Numbered from the stretch's first letter, positions 52,109 to 60,083 are shown. The stretch: 64,000 bases of DNA from Tubulanus polymorphus (GCF_964204645.1 NC_134036.1:7674704-7738703), one strand, 5' to 3'. Program-made: numbers and translations. The notes: a model not told the origin generated them from the letters alone.

Positions 52109-54090
52109 TAGAATGTTGAAATTTTATCTAAAACGAGGAATGAAATTAAAGAAAGTACAAAGATATATTGAATTTAATCAATCGAAGTGGTAAGAAAAAT
52201 ATATAGATTTCAATACTCAACAGAGAACAATATCAAAAACAGATTTTGAAAAAGATTTCTTCAAATTAATGAATAATAGTTTTTATGGTAAAACATGTGA
52301 AAATATTAGAAATAGAAATGATATTGAATTAGTAAATAATTCTGAAAGATTAAGACATTTACAATCAAGTCCTAGACATTTAGGAAATAAAAGATTTGAA
52401 GATTATTTAACAGCAGTTAAATTAAAAAGAACATCAATGAAATTTAATAAACCTATATTTATTGGTTCGACTGTTTTAGAAGTATCAAAATTATTAATGT
52501 ATGATTTTTATTATAATGTTTTACAACCACTTTTTGGGGAAAAGCATATTGGAATATTATATTTTGATTCTGTAACAGCTGACACCCCAATATTATTAAA
52601 ATGTAATGATAAAATGTTGATAAGAAGAATTTCAGAAATAATTCCAAAACAAAATGAATGTTATATTTCATATGGAGAAAAAGAATTAATACAAATAAAT
52701 GGATTAATGGATGTTTGGACAAGAAATGAATGGAAAAAATTAAAGAATATTATTAGACATAAAACAAATAATAAAATCTATAGAGTTAGAACTAAATTAG
52801 GGTTCGTAGATGTTACAGAAGATCATAGTTTAATTAAACGAAATGGCGATGAAATAAAACCAACTGATATAAAAATTGGAGATGAATTATTACATAAAAG
52901 ATTTTTCCAAAGAATGAATCATATGTCATTTGATGAAATAATTGATAATATTTATAATATAGAACCCGAAACATTAGAAGAAAAAGAATATTTTATCAAA
53001 GGATTTTTCATGGGTGATGGTTCAGCAGGTGTGTATAATTATGTTAATCGCACTCAATATTGCTGGTATTTATGCAATCAAGACTTAAAATTATTAGAAA
53101 GAATTAAGAAATTCTGTGAAGAAGTTTATTCACATAAAACATTCAAAATCATAGATGTTATGAAATCATCGCAACGTTATAGAATACATGTGAATAATCC
53201 TAAAGATTTTGCTATAAAATATAATAACGAATTCTATATTCATGCAATAGTGAAAAGTAATACTTCAACTAAAGAAAAGATAGTTCCAGATTATGTATTA
53301 AATGCAAACAATAATTTAAGAAAATGGTTCTTCATTGGATTCTACGCAGCCGATGGTACTAAAAGTTTCAAAAACCGCAAAACATTATCTTTAGCTCAAA
53401 AAGGAAAAGTTGCTATATCAGGCTTAAATATATTATGCAATTCATTAGGTTTTAATATGAATATTGGATTGATTAAATCTAAACCAAATTGCTTTAATTT
53501 AAAGCCATGTAGAAAATGAGTTAACTGAAGAAGTTAAAGATTTATTTGAAATATATAACCCAACAGATTATGTTTATGATTTATCAACTGAAGATGGTAC
53601 ATTTAACTGTGGATTTCCATTAATAGCCAAAAATACTGACGCCTACATACTAAAAATCAAGACAAACGACATAACAAAAGACTTAACAACATTAAAACAT
53701 CATTTTGATTTTAGCAATTATCCCAAAGATCATGAACTATTTAGCAATGATAATAAAAAGATTCCAGGTAAATTTAAAGATGAATTAGGGGGTGATGAAA
53801 TGATTTAATTTGTTGGGATAAGAAGTAAAATGTATAGTTACAGAACAAAAGATCATGAAGCTAAAAAGTTAAAAGGAATAACAAAACATGTGGTTGATAA
53901 ACATATAGAATTTCAAGATTATATAGAGTGTTTATATAAATCAATTGTAATGAAACACAAAATGAATTGTTTAAGATCAGAAGATCATGAGATGTACATT
54001 AATGAAGTTGAAAAAACTAGTTTAAATCCATTTGATGATAAAAGGCATATTTTAGATGATGGTATAAAAACATTACCTTATGGTCATTAA
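52109..54090 (+). pseudogene. polB: Protein-primed family B DNA polymerase, PolB copy 2, interrupted by an intein
   Basis: The 5' part (exonuclease domain and motif A) is lost in the gap. The visible sequence starts in the palm/thumb region and has motif B (NNSFYGKT, 52272-52295). The first half of motif C (ILYFD) ends at 52568. The coding sequence is then interrupted by an intein-like insert (52569-53634) and resumes with TDAYILKIK at 53635. The C-terminal region runs to LPYGH and TAA at 54088-54090, the usual end of this polymerase family. Lesions: TAA at 52191-52193, where copy 1 has a leucine codon; a one-base frameshift near 53511-53520 inside the intein; and TAA at 53806-53808, where copy 1 has glutamate. 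Motif C has Ala where copy 1 has Ser. The last codon region overlaps the convergent minus-strand gene by three bases. Confidence 0.92.
52569..53634 (+). other. Intein with LAGLIDADG homing endonuclease domain in PolB motif C
   Basis: About 355 residues. Block A begins with Ser1 (SVTADTPILLKCND). Block B is VTEDHSL (Thr at 52815, His at 52824). Two LAGLIDADG-type motifs, IKGFFMGDGS (52995-53021) and FFIGFYAADGT (53328-53357), each have the acidic residue expected for metal binding. Block F is YVYDLSTEDGTF (53569-53604). The insert ends with Asn at 53632-53634, followed by Thr as the +1 extein residue. The residue before the final Asn is Lys rather than the more usual His. Known role of the family: self-excision from the precursor and ligation of the flanks, with an endonuclease that spreads the intein to empty alleles. 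A one-base frameshift near 53511-53520 breaks the reading frame between block E and block F, so this copy should not splice as read. Confidence 0.93.
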
Positions 54091-55404
54091 AACATAAAAT
54101 CAATATCATCATACTCGAAATCACTATTGGCTTCTTCATTTTCATTTAATTGTTCAGGTTCTTCTTCCATTCCATTTTTCTCATTTAAATAAAGTTCTAT
54201 CTTGTTCCACATTTCATCTCGCTCTCTTTGTTTCTTTTTGTTTGTTAATTCATCAAATGGAATTATAATATCTATGTTTAAATAATTTACAATCTTATTT
54301 AAAAAGAATTCATAATTTATTGAATCTGTTATTCTATTTTCTAAATGATACATTAATATTTGTTTGAATATTTTTTTTATATTTTCCGTATCTTCTGATA
54401 ATTTAGGTTTTTCATAATAATCGTTAAATAATAAATATAAATACATTTTCTTTTCTTTTGTGTTAATCAAATGTTGACGGAATAATTGTATTTATAATAT
54501 CTTTTTTAGTTATTTCACCATTTTTATTTTCTATTATTTTCATTTTTTCAAGCCATTGCATATATTCTGGTGTATGATCTTCCATAGAAAATATTTTTAA
54601 AATTTCATCTAGATAATTTAATTTTGGATCTATGAGAAAATCTCTAGTTTTTTCTTCACCCAATAAATTCTTTTGCCATCCACATTCATTACAAAATAAC
54701 ACAGTACCTTCTTGTCTTAAGGTCGCATAACTACATTGTGGACATTTTCGTTTATAATTTATTGGTAATATATCTTCATTAAGCTCCTGGTATTTTCTTA
54801 CGTTTTCTTTATGTTTTATTGTTCTATTATGTAGATTTGAATTACTTGTTGTAATAATCAATTTACAATATTTACAATAATATGTTTTTCTTGTTAATTC
54901 ATTATATTGTTTTTCTAACTTTTCAACTGTTTCTTTATTATCTGGTTACGTTTTCTCATATTTTATTTTTTCTAATAAATTATTTTTTCTTTCATTGAAT
55001 TCAGTTTCAAATTTATTAGAAATTTTATCTATATGTGCTTTACGAAATTCATGATTCTCCCAATCTTCTATATTTTCAGGGCTATATTTTATTCGACAAG
55101 GCTCACAGAAATGATCTTTTATATTATCCTTATCATAGAATAAGAAAGGTCTTTTCCAAAAAACTTCAGGTTCAACTTCGGCAGAATTACTATTACTTTC
55201 ATTACTATCAACATTAGCCGTTGCGCCATTAATTCTACACTTCTCTGAATGTTTTTAAACATAATTTCTTGAGAATAATTTATTACATTTTGGGCAGTTT
55301 ATTTTAGGGGGTTTATAATTTTCATCATATTTTTTCATATGTCGAGCCATATTACTTTTTCTTAGAAGTTCACCACAAATTTCGCATGCTATCTTCTCAT
55401 CCAT
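54087..55404 (-). pseudogene. Zinc-finger protein with VLTF3-like C-terminal region
   Basis: Starts at ATG 55404, immediately after a promoter-like CCTAAATAA. In order: two N-terminal C2H2-like fingers (CEICGELLRKSNMARHM; CPKCNKLFSRNYV with HSEKC), a third Cys/His unit (CEPCRIKY with HEFRKAH), a fourth (CKYCKLII with HNRTIKH), and a zinc ribbon CPQCSYAT ... CNECG at about 54743-54684. The tail (LLFNDYYEKPKL, NYEFFLNKIVNYL, RERDEMWNKI) has the layout of the poxvirus-type late transcription factor VLTF3 family. Lesions: TAA codons at about 55256 and 54947, and a one-base frameshift at about 54475, where the last open frame (54470-54087) takes over. The family call is from pattern and needs a profile search. 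The gene ends tail-to-tail with PolB. Confidence 0.55.
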
Positions 55405-55425
55405 TTATTTAGGAAAAATTTTATT
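55405..55425 (-). promoter_or_regulatory. Start-adjacent promoter motif, VLTF3-like gene
   Basis: On the minus strand, AAAATTTTTCCTAAATAA directly precedes ATG. Confidence 0.6.
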
Positions 55426-55450
55426 AAAATTAATTTTTAGTGATGAGCGG

Positions 55451-55472
55451 TATTTTTTTTACGTTATAAATA
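55451..55472 (+). promoter_or_regulatory. Start-adjacent promoter motif, minor capsid gene
   Basis: TATTTTTTTTACGTTATAAATA directly precedes ATG at 55473. The gap between T-run and TAAATA is a little longer than in the other sites. Confidence 0.55.
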
Positions 55473-56239
55473 ATGGTAGAATTAAAAGAATACAGGATAT
55501 TTGTTGATTCAAGAAAACTTACAAATTATAAATCTCATAATTTACTAGTACAATTAGATAGAGAATTTAAGAATTGTGTAGATTTAAAATTAGTTAATAT
55601 AAGTTTATGTAATTCTATTTATAATATATCGAATAAAACTATTGAACATAACACTTTTTTAATTCATATTAGAAATATAAATAAATGGTTTCATCTATTT
55701 CTAAGACCAGGATTATATAATTTAGAAACATTAGCTCAAGAAATTAATCGTAGAGCACGGTTGAAAATTAGAAAAGATGATAAATTTTTAATAAGATTTA
55801 TAAAAAGTGATAGCCCAAATAAAATTAAAATAAAGGTATTTGATGAAAGTCAACATGCATTTATAGTAAAAAAACCATTAGCTAAATTGCTAGGAATTGC
55901 ACCAGATGTTGTTACAGTAAACGTAGAAGACATTTCAAATATAATACCTTTTACACACTTTTATATTTATTGCAATTTAATTGATCCTACAAAAACGATA
56001 AAACTATTATCGCAACTAAAGATACAACATGTAATTCTAGTATATTCAATATTTTACCATTGAAGAATGTTAAACAATTTGGAACGCAAATAAATTATAA
56101 TTTAACAGAATGTGATTTCAAACCTTGTATTCCACATTTCAATAATTTTGAATTATAAATAAGAAATCATAATGGTTATTTAATTGATTTGAATAACTTT
56201 CCTGTAATATATGAATTAGTTATAAGATGTAGAGAGTAA
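55473..56239 (+). pseudogene. Minor capsid (penton-like) protein, frameshifted
   Basis: The product would form the pentameric vertices of a Polinton virion. The first open frame covers residues 1 to about 174 and contains EYRIFVDSRKLTNY at the N-terminus, FLRPGLYNLETLAQEIN in the middle and FYIYCNLIDPTK near 55960-55995. This last phrase and the closing pattern NGYLIDLNNFPVIYELVI are typical of Polinton/adintovirus minor capsid proteins as I know them. A one-base slip at the A-run at about 55990-55996 moves the remainder to another frame, which continues to TAA at 56237-56239 with one further in-frame TAA at 56156-56158. Total about 255 codons, a normal size for the family. Confidence 0.7.
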
Positions 56240-56255
56240 TTTTTTCATTATATAA
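56237..56255 (+). promoter_or_regulatory. Start-adjacent promoter motif, 118-aa gene
   Basis: TAATTTTTTCATTATATAA directly precedes ATG at 56256. It overlaps the stop codon of the capsid gene. Confidence 0.5.
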
Positions 56256-56612
56256 ATGAATATAACTGTTGGACCGAGTATATGTTTTGGATTTGATTTT
56301 AAACGTGAGAAAGAAATGAAATTTAACATTACTGATGTAATTACACATATTAAAAATATTGCATTTTCTAATGAAACAACATTTGAGTATGAAACAACAA
56401 TAGATAAAGAAACTTTAAATGTAGAAAAGATTACTAATTTAATTAGAGAATCTTTAAGATTTTATGAATTAGATGAAGATTTTATCATCGATGATATTAA
56501 AAAAATAATAATTGAAATATATACAAATGAAACTAGTAATGAAATAAATGTTGAATTAATCATAAATAAGTTAACTAAATATTTTGATGATAGTAATTTT
56601 TTTGATAAATAA
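56256..56612 (+). CDS. Hypothetical 118-aa acidic helical protein
   Basis: A complete open frame between the capsid gene and the next membrane gene, with only 16 bp and 0 bp of intergenic space. The sequence is rich in Glu, Asp, Ile and Asn. From residue 25 onward it looks largely helical (VEKITNLIRESLRFYELDED). There is no signal peptide, membrane segment or metal motif. I do not recognise the family. The start is supported by the upstream T-run/TATAAATG motif and the tight packing. Being intact among broken neighbours argues that the element is not very old. Confidence 0.7.
   Translation: MNITVGPSICFGFDFKREKEMKFNITDVITHIKNIAFSNETTFEYETTIDKETLNVEKITNLIRESLRFYELDEDFIIDDIKKIIIEIYTNETSNEINVELIINKLTKYFDDSNFFDK
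56594..56612 (+). promoter_or_regulatory. Start-adjacent promoter motif, 73-aa gene
   Basis: TAATTTTTTTGATAAATAA precedes ATG at 56613. It lies wholly inside the 3' end of the preceding gene, so that gene's last codons double as the promoter. Confidence 0.6.
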
Positions 56613-56834
56613 ATGAGTGATAATAAGTGGATAATAACTGGATTATATAATGGCGCATTACTATCAGTTGGAACTGTTGGTTATTCAATGGTATTAAAAA
56701 AAGTATTCAAAATGGGAAGTGTTAATGTTGATAGATTTGATATCAATGATATCTTAAAATTAACATTAGCAGTTACTTTATCTAATTTAACTATTGATTA
56801 TTTGGAAAAACAAAAATATATTCCTCCCATATAA
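56613..56834 (+). CDS. Small membrane protein, 73 aa
   Basis: Residues about 10-27 (GLYNGALLSVGTVGYSMV) and about 46-62 (DILKLTLAVTLSNLTI) are two hydrophobic helices, and the tail is short and polar (LEKQKYIPP). Small two-helix proteins of this kind sit in the same place in Polinton-like elements, next to the gene that follows here; their role in the virion or membrane is unknown. Start chosen because the TAAATAA motif abuts it and no other ATG gives a complete frame. Confidence 0.7.
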   Translation: MSDNKWIITGLYNGALLSVGTVGYSMVLKKVFKMGSVNVDRFDINDILKLTLAVTLSNLTIDYLEKQKYIPPI

Positions 56835-56840
56835 ATGCAT

Positions 56841-56858
56841 AATTTTTTTGCTAAATAA
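56841..56858 (+). promoter_or_regulatory. Start-adjacent promoter motif, 140-aa gene
   Basis: AATTTTTTTGCTAAATAA directly precedes ATG at 56859; one of the best matches to the shared motif. Confidence 0.65.
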
Positions 56859-57281
56859 ATGGCTTCTGCAATTATAACTATTATAGGATCGGCAATTGTT
56901 AACGCTTTAGCATTTACTGGTGGTGGATATTTATTTAAACATATTGATAAAAATAGTTCATTAGGAGAACAAAGAAGACATAATTTAGCATTAGAGAAAT
57001 ACAATAAAGCAGCAGAAGAATATAAAGAAAAACGACAAAACTATATGGATTACATGAATAAAGAATTATATGATCAGAAGATTTCACATAGAGATTTTCA
57101 ATCAGTTGATGATGCAATGAGTTTATATAACGCAGTAACAAATAAAGAAAAATTACATCTATACAAACCTAAATTATCAGATTATTATACCCCAAGTAAA
57201 GAACAACAGAAATATGAAATAATTTGGATTTTAGGTGGAACTGTTATTGTTATATTTGTTGCTTATAAGTTTACTAATTAG
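56859..57281 (+). CDS. Polinton-type membrane protein, 140 aa (VNALAFTGG family)
   Basis: The N-terminal glycine-rich membrane helix (IGSAIVNALAFTGGGYLF, residues about 9-26) is followed by a charged helical stretch (RRHNLALEKYNKAAEEYKEK) that may form a coiled coil. Then come a conserved-looking DYYTPSKEQQKYEI segment and a C-terminal membrane helix (ILGGTVIVIFVAYKF). I recognise this arrangement from unannotated proteins of Polinton/adintovirus-like elements in invertebrate genomes, where it lies among capsid genes. Its function is not known. The frame is intact. Both termini would cross or enter a membrane, leaving the charged middle on one side. Confidence 0.75.
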   Translation: MASAIITIIGSAIVNALAFTGGGYLFKHIDKNSSLGEQRRHNLALEKYNKAAEEYKEKRQNYMDYMNKELYDQKISHRDFQSVDDAMSLYNAVTNKEKLHLYKPKLSDYYTPSKEQQKYEIIWILGGTVIVIFVAYKFTN

Positions 57282-57300
57282 TAATTTTTTTTCTAAATAA
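57281..57300 (+). promoter_or_regulatory. Start-adjacent promoter motif, 251-aa gene
   Basis: GTAATTTTTTTTCTAAATAA directly precedes ATG at 57301; the clearest example of the shared motif. Confidence 0.7.
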
Positions 57301-58056
57301 ATGGAAGATAATATTGATATTATTCCTCATGATATAAATAAAACTAAATTAAAAATATATTTAGAAAAACAAATATTAGAATTTGAAAGTGATTTAAAAG
57401 TTAAAAAGAAAAAATATTTAAAAAGTAAAATTATATATTATTTGATTATTAGTGGTTCGGTTACAATTAGTTCTGTAATAACATGTGACGTTCCAATTGA
57501 AAAAACTTTAGATGATTTAGGAATAACAGAAAACAAATTAATTCCAGATGATGGTGCTTTAAATAATGTTACAACAAATAATAATTATGAATATTATCTT
57601 TATTGCAAACATCAATTAGAAATATTAATAGCATCTGGAAAATGTAAAAATTTTGTCAATAAAAATTTAACTTATAATGAATTAGATACAATGAAATCAG
57701 ATGAAATTATTAGATTATTTAAGATTTATGAAGCCGCGAGAACAGCTAAAATTAATGACGCGATATCAGAAAATGTAGTAAAAGGTAATAGTAAATTATG
57801 TAATTATATACTACCAATTGAAGATGAAAATAGATTATATTCCGATTTAAAAAATGATTATTTAGTTATGACTGAATTAAATAAATGGATTGGATATTTA
57901 TCGTTTCAATTAGGTGGATTTATGACATTATTATCAACTGGGGTTATAACATTTTCAAATATTGAAAGTAAAAATATTTCTATAATAAATGAGCGAGGTG
58001 AAAGAAGTGAAGGAATTAAATGTGAAGAAAAAACCGAGAACTCAGAAACAAATTGA
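57301..58056 (+). CDS. Hypothetical two-helix membrane protein, 251 aa
   Basis: The N-terminal 40 residues are rich in Lys and Glu. A hydrophobic helix follows at about residues 46-61 (IYYLIISGSVTISSVI). The central domain contains four to five cysteines (for example CDVP, YCKHQLE, SGKCKNF, KLCNYILP), which could form disulfides. A second hydrophobic stretch lies at about 199-218 (YLSFQLGGFMTLLSTGVITF). The family is not recognised. The last 22 codons overlap the next gene in a different frame. Because the natural end could also be earlier with a later frameshift, the C-terminus is the least certain part. Confidence 0.65.
   Translation: MEDNIDIIPHDINKTKLKIYLEKQILEFESDLKVKKKKYLKSKIIYYLIISGSVTISSVITCDVPIEKTLDDLGITENKLIPDDGALNNVTTNNNYEYYLYCKHQLEILIASGKCKNFVNKNLTYNELDTMKSDEIIRLFKIYEAARTAKINDAISENVVKGNSKLCNYILPIEDENRLYSDLKNDYLVMTELNKWIGYLSFQLGGFMTLLSTGVITFSNIESKNISIINERGERSEGIKCEEKTENSETN
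57969..57988 (+). promoter_or_regulatory. Weak start-adjacent motif, 122-aa gene
   Basis: AAAAATATTTCTATAATAA precedes ATG at 57989. The TAATAAATG part is kept but the T-run is short, as expected where the site lies within coding sequence. Confidence 0.35.
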
Positions 58057-58357
58057 ATGGTCTCGGCAATTAGGGATTAAATCACAAGAATATAAAAAAG
58101 CTGTAAAAGAAAAAATAAGTAATAAAAATGTTAAAAAAAATGGTGAAAATATTGTTATTTCTACTCCTTCTGATAATAGAATATTTGATAAATATTTATA
58201 TTTTACAGTTGGATTTGTAATTGTATTCATTTTGATTGGGTGTAAATGGTGTAAGAAATCAAATAAAATTCATGATATTAATAATTCTGAACCAACTGCT
58301 ATCAAAAATGAAAGTACTTCTGAAATTCCAAAATTGATAATACAAAAAAAGGATTAA
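57989..58357 (+). CDS. Single-pass membrane protein with basic N-terminal domain, 122 aa
   Basis: The first 55 residues are strongly basic (KKKPRTQKQIEWSRQLG, KAVKEKISNKNVKK) and could bind nucleic acid. One membrane helix lies at about residues 69-86 (YLYFTVGFVIVFILIGCKW), followed by a short polar tail. The start overlaps the end of the preceding gene by 68 bp in another frame. The chosen start is the first ATG of the frame and has a TAATAA before it. Not recognised beyond this. Confidence 0.65.
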   Translation: MSEVKEVKELNVKKKPRTQKQIEWSRQLGIKSQEYKKAVKEKISNKNVKKNGENIVISTPSDNRIFDKYLYFTVGFVIVFILIGCKWCKKSNKIHDINNSEPTAIKNESTSEIPKLIIQKKD

Positions 58358-58491
58358 TATTTTAGAAAAAAAGCAAAAAAAAATAATTTTTTTTAATTAA
58401 TTGAATATCTCACTACTTTTGTCTATCTATGCGGAGCAATTAAATTGTCCAGATAAGTCATTTCGGATTCGAGATATTCATTATTTTTATT
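58358..58491. other. AT-rich intergenic sequence with inverted and direct repeats
   Basis: No gene. It contains a perfect inverted repeat, GAATATCTC at 58403-58411 and GAGATATTC at 58471-58479, which could act as a terminator hairpin for the plus-strand run. The first copy of AGATATTCATTATTTTTATT lies at 58472-58491. Confidence 0.6.
58472..58491. repeat. 20-bp direct repeat, left copy
   Basis: AGATATTCATTATTTTTATT, identical to 59444-59463. The pair flanks about 950 bp of DNA, part of it much richer in GC than the element. It may be a target-site duplication or a recombination footprint. Confidence 0.8.
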
Positions 58492-58793
58492 AATTTATTT
58501 TGTTTTTACTTGAATATTGTATTACAGTCGTTTCTTATTATTAGTTTTTTCTTAAATTGAAAGATGACAACACTGGGTATGATAAAATGAATATTTGAAT
58601 TTGAATTTGTTAATCAATTAACATAGTAATTGATTACTAATTTGATTAAAAATTATATCATAATTAAGTTAAAAATCCATAATTCATTTATCAGTTTTCA
58701 TTCTTATATTCTTTTCATTCGAAATAATTTATAATTTCAAATTTCACATATTTTTTTAGCACCAGCAACATTTACTTAGGTGTTTTAGCTAAG

Positions 58794-58800
58794 TATATAA
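58794..58800 (+). promoter_or_regulatory. TATA box candidate upstream of the hairpin
   Basis: TATATAA, about 45 bp before the first arm of the hairpin, a plausible distance for an RNA polymerase II start near 58825. Confidence 0.35.
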
Positions 58801-58843
58801 GGCAATTCATTCAACCACTGGAGTGCCGCCGGGCTTGTCTTGC

Positions 58844-59033
58844 AGGGGCATTTCGAAAATGCACCTTTGTCCACCCTCCGTGGTTCTCCTTCAGTTTCGA
58901 CTTTCGATCCTCCTTTCGGGGTAAGGGGTTGATAGGAAATGCATTAGGCGCCTTAAATATAATGTGTTTCCTGTCAACCATTGAAGGAGAATTGGTGAGG
59001 CGTGGGTCACAGGGGTGTAAGTAGAAATGCTTG
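58844..59033 (+). ncRNA. Long imperfect hairpin, candidate structured RNA
   Basis: Two arms pair over most of about 190 bp. The inner stem is 58927-58946 with 58960-58979: of 20 positions, 17 are Watson-Crick and three are G-U. The middle stem pairs the TTCTCCTTCA side (58884-58893) with TGAAGGAGAA (58982-58991). The outer stem pairs GCATTTC (58848-58854) with GAAATGC (59023-59029), including several G-U pairs over TGCACCTTTGT/ACAGGGGTGTA. Differences between arms are often G-U compatible in the plus-strand RNA. I do not recognise a known RNA family. It could also be a decayed DNA foldback. Confidence 0.4.
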
Positions 59034-59443
59034 GGGATAGGTATCTCGTGGCGCCTCTCAATAACGGGATGCTTATCCCCTAAAAACTCTGCGAGTCAAG
59101 TCGGGTGGTTTTGCTAAAACTTACCGTAAAAACATTGAAATATTCCTTTTAATCACGAGAGAATGATGACTATCCTCCTGTCGTCACGGCCGAGCTAATT
59201 TAAATAAACCTCGCTTTCAGCAACCAATGAAAACGTGGTAGTTCAATGCCGGCTAACTGGCTTGTGTGTGTTGTATGTACTGCGTGCTTAATATATAACT
59301 GCTAGCTATCCAATATAACAACAACGTTGTGCAACACCTGTTTGATTGATCAATATTCAAATGAAGCACTCTCATATAATAACATGTAACAGATGTTTGA
59401 CTGTATGATTGTAGTTGTTTATAAAACGACTAAGGTCATTTTT

Positions 59444-59463
59444 AGATATTCATTATTTTTATT
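59444..59463. repeat. 20-bp direct repeat, right copy
   Basis: Second copy of the sequence at 58472-58491, next to the end of the minus-strand 108-aa gene. Confidence 0.8.
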
Positions 59464-59469
59464 TTTTAT

Positions 59470-59796
59470 TTAATCAACAATTTCCAAATCATGATGACCG
59501 TCTTCATTTTTCCCATGATATATTATTTTAAATCCTACTAAATCTTTCAATTCCTCTGTACTCAATGAAACCCATTTATCGGGTAAAAACACTTTAAATT
59601 CTCGTGATGTACTAACATTACAGTAGTTTAAATTAGCTGATACTTTCTCTCCATATTTAGTTTTTATCTTTTCTAATTTCAATATCTTATGTTCAATTTC
59701 TTTTGTAACATCAACTAACTTTTTTATTTCAAATTGTTTTTTTGTTGGTTTAATTCTGTTATTTATTGTTGCTAAGAATGCTTTTCTATCTCCCAT
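59470..59796 (-). CDS. Hypothetical 108-aa protein, Polinton-associated
   Basis: A complete minus-strand frame with a perfect start-adjacent motif. The N-terminal half is a charged helical region (KKQFEIKKLVDVTKEIEHKI, residues about 19-38) that may form a coiled coil. The second half looks like beta-strands (REFKVFLPDKWVSLSTEEL, VGFKIIYHGK) and ends in HDLEIVD. The last part resembles small proteins of Polinton-like elements with a FLP-x-W/F core and YxG strand, but no function can be assigned. The gene is convergent with the plus-strand run that ends at 58357 and separated from it by the insertion. Confidence 0.6.
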   Translation of the reverse strand: MGDRKAFLATINNRIKPTKKQFEIKKLVDVTKEIEHKILKLEKIKTKYGEKVSANLNYCNVSTSREFKVFLPDKWVSLSTEELKDLVGFKIIYHGKNEDGHHDLEIVD

Positions 59797-59816
59797 TTAT
59801 TAGGAAAAAAAATTAC
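59797..59816 (-). promoter_or_regulatory. Start-adjacent promoter motif, 108-aa gene
   Basis: On the minus strand, GTAATTTTTTTTCCTAATAA directly precedes ATG at 59796, nearly identical to the plus-strand site at 57281-57300. Confidence 0.65.
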
Positions 59817-60083
59817 TTGTGGTGATGAGTGGTCGACCTTCGACCTCTGATCTGAAAGCCTACTTTCCCAATTACTAATGTGGTGTGAGAATTAGTGATG
59901 TATTGATCCCACTAGAGGTCGGTAGTGTAATTTGAAAAAGCGATACATGAAAACCATTAATATACATATATACGACCTAGAAAAGTTTCATCACGTGTGG
60001 TTTCTTTGATTTTCCCCGGTATTTATGTCGCTATTTGGTAGAAATGCCTTCAGTCAGACTGTGCACATGCACACCACCTCAGC
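59817..60083. other. Intergenic region with a hairpin-like inverted repeat
   Basis: No gene seen. CGACCTCT (59841-59848) pairs with AGAGGTCG (59914-59921), and inside that ATTACTAAT (59871-59879) pairs with ATTAGTGAT (59891-59899) with one mismatch. The GTGATGAG(C/T)GG phrase at 59820 also occurs at 55440, in each case beside a start-adjacent promoter. Confidence 0.5.

Larger units (their letters stand above)
58492..59443. mobile_element. Possible insertion between direct repeats, no coding capacity
   Basis: The segment lies between two convergent element genes and between 20-bp direct repeats. Its flanks are AT-rich and its centre (about 58810-59280) is near-balanced in GC and unlike the rest of the element. 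No long open frame occurs. It carries the hairpin candidate described separately. A SINE-like or other short retroposed insertion is possible, but no A-rich tail or tRNA-like head was recognised. Confidence 0.35.
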
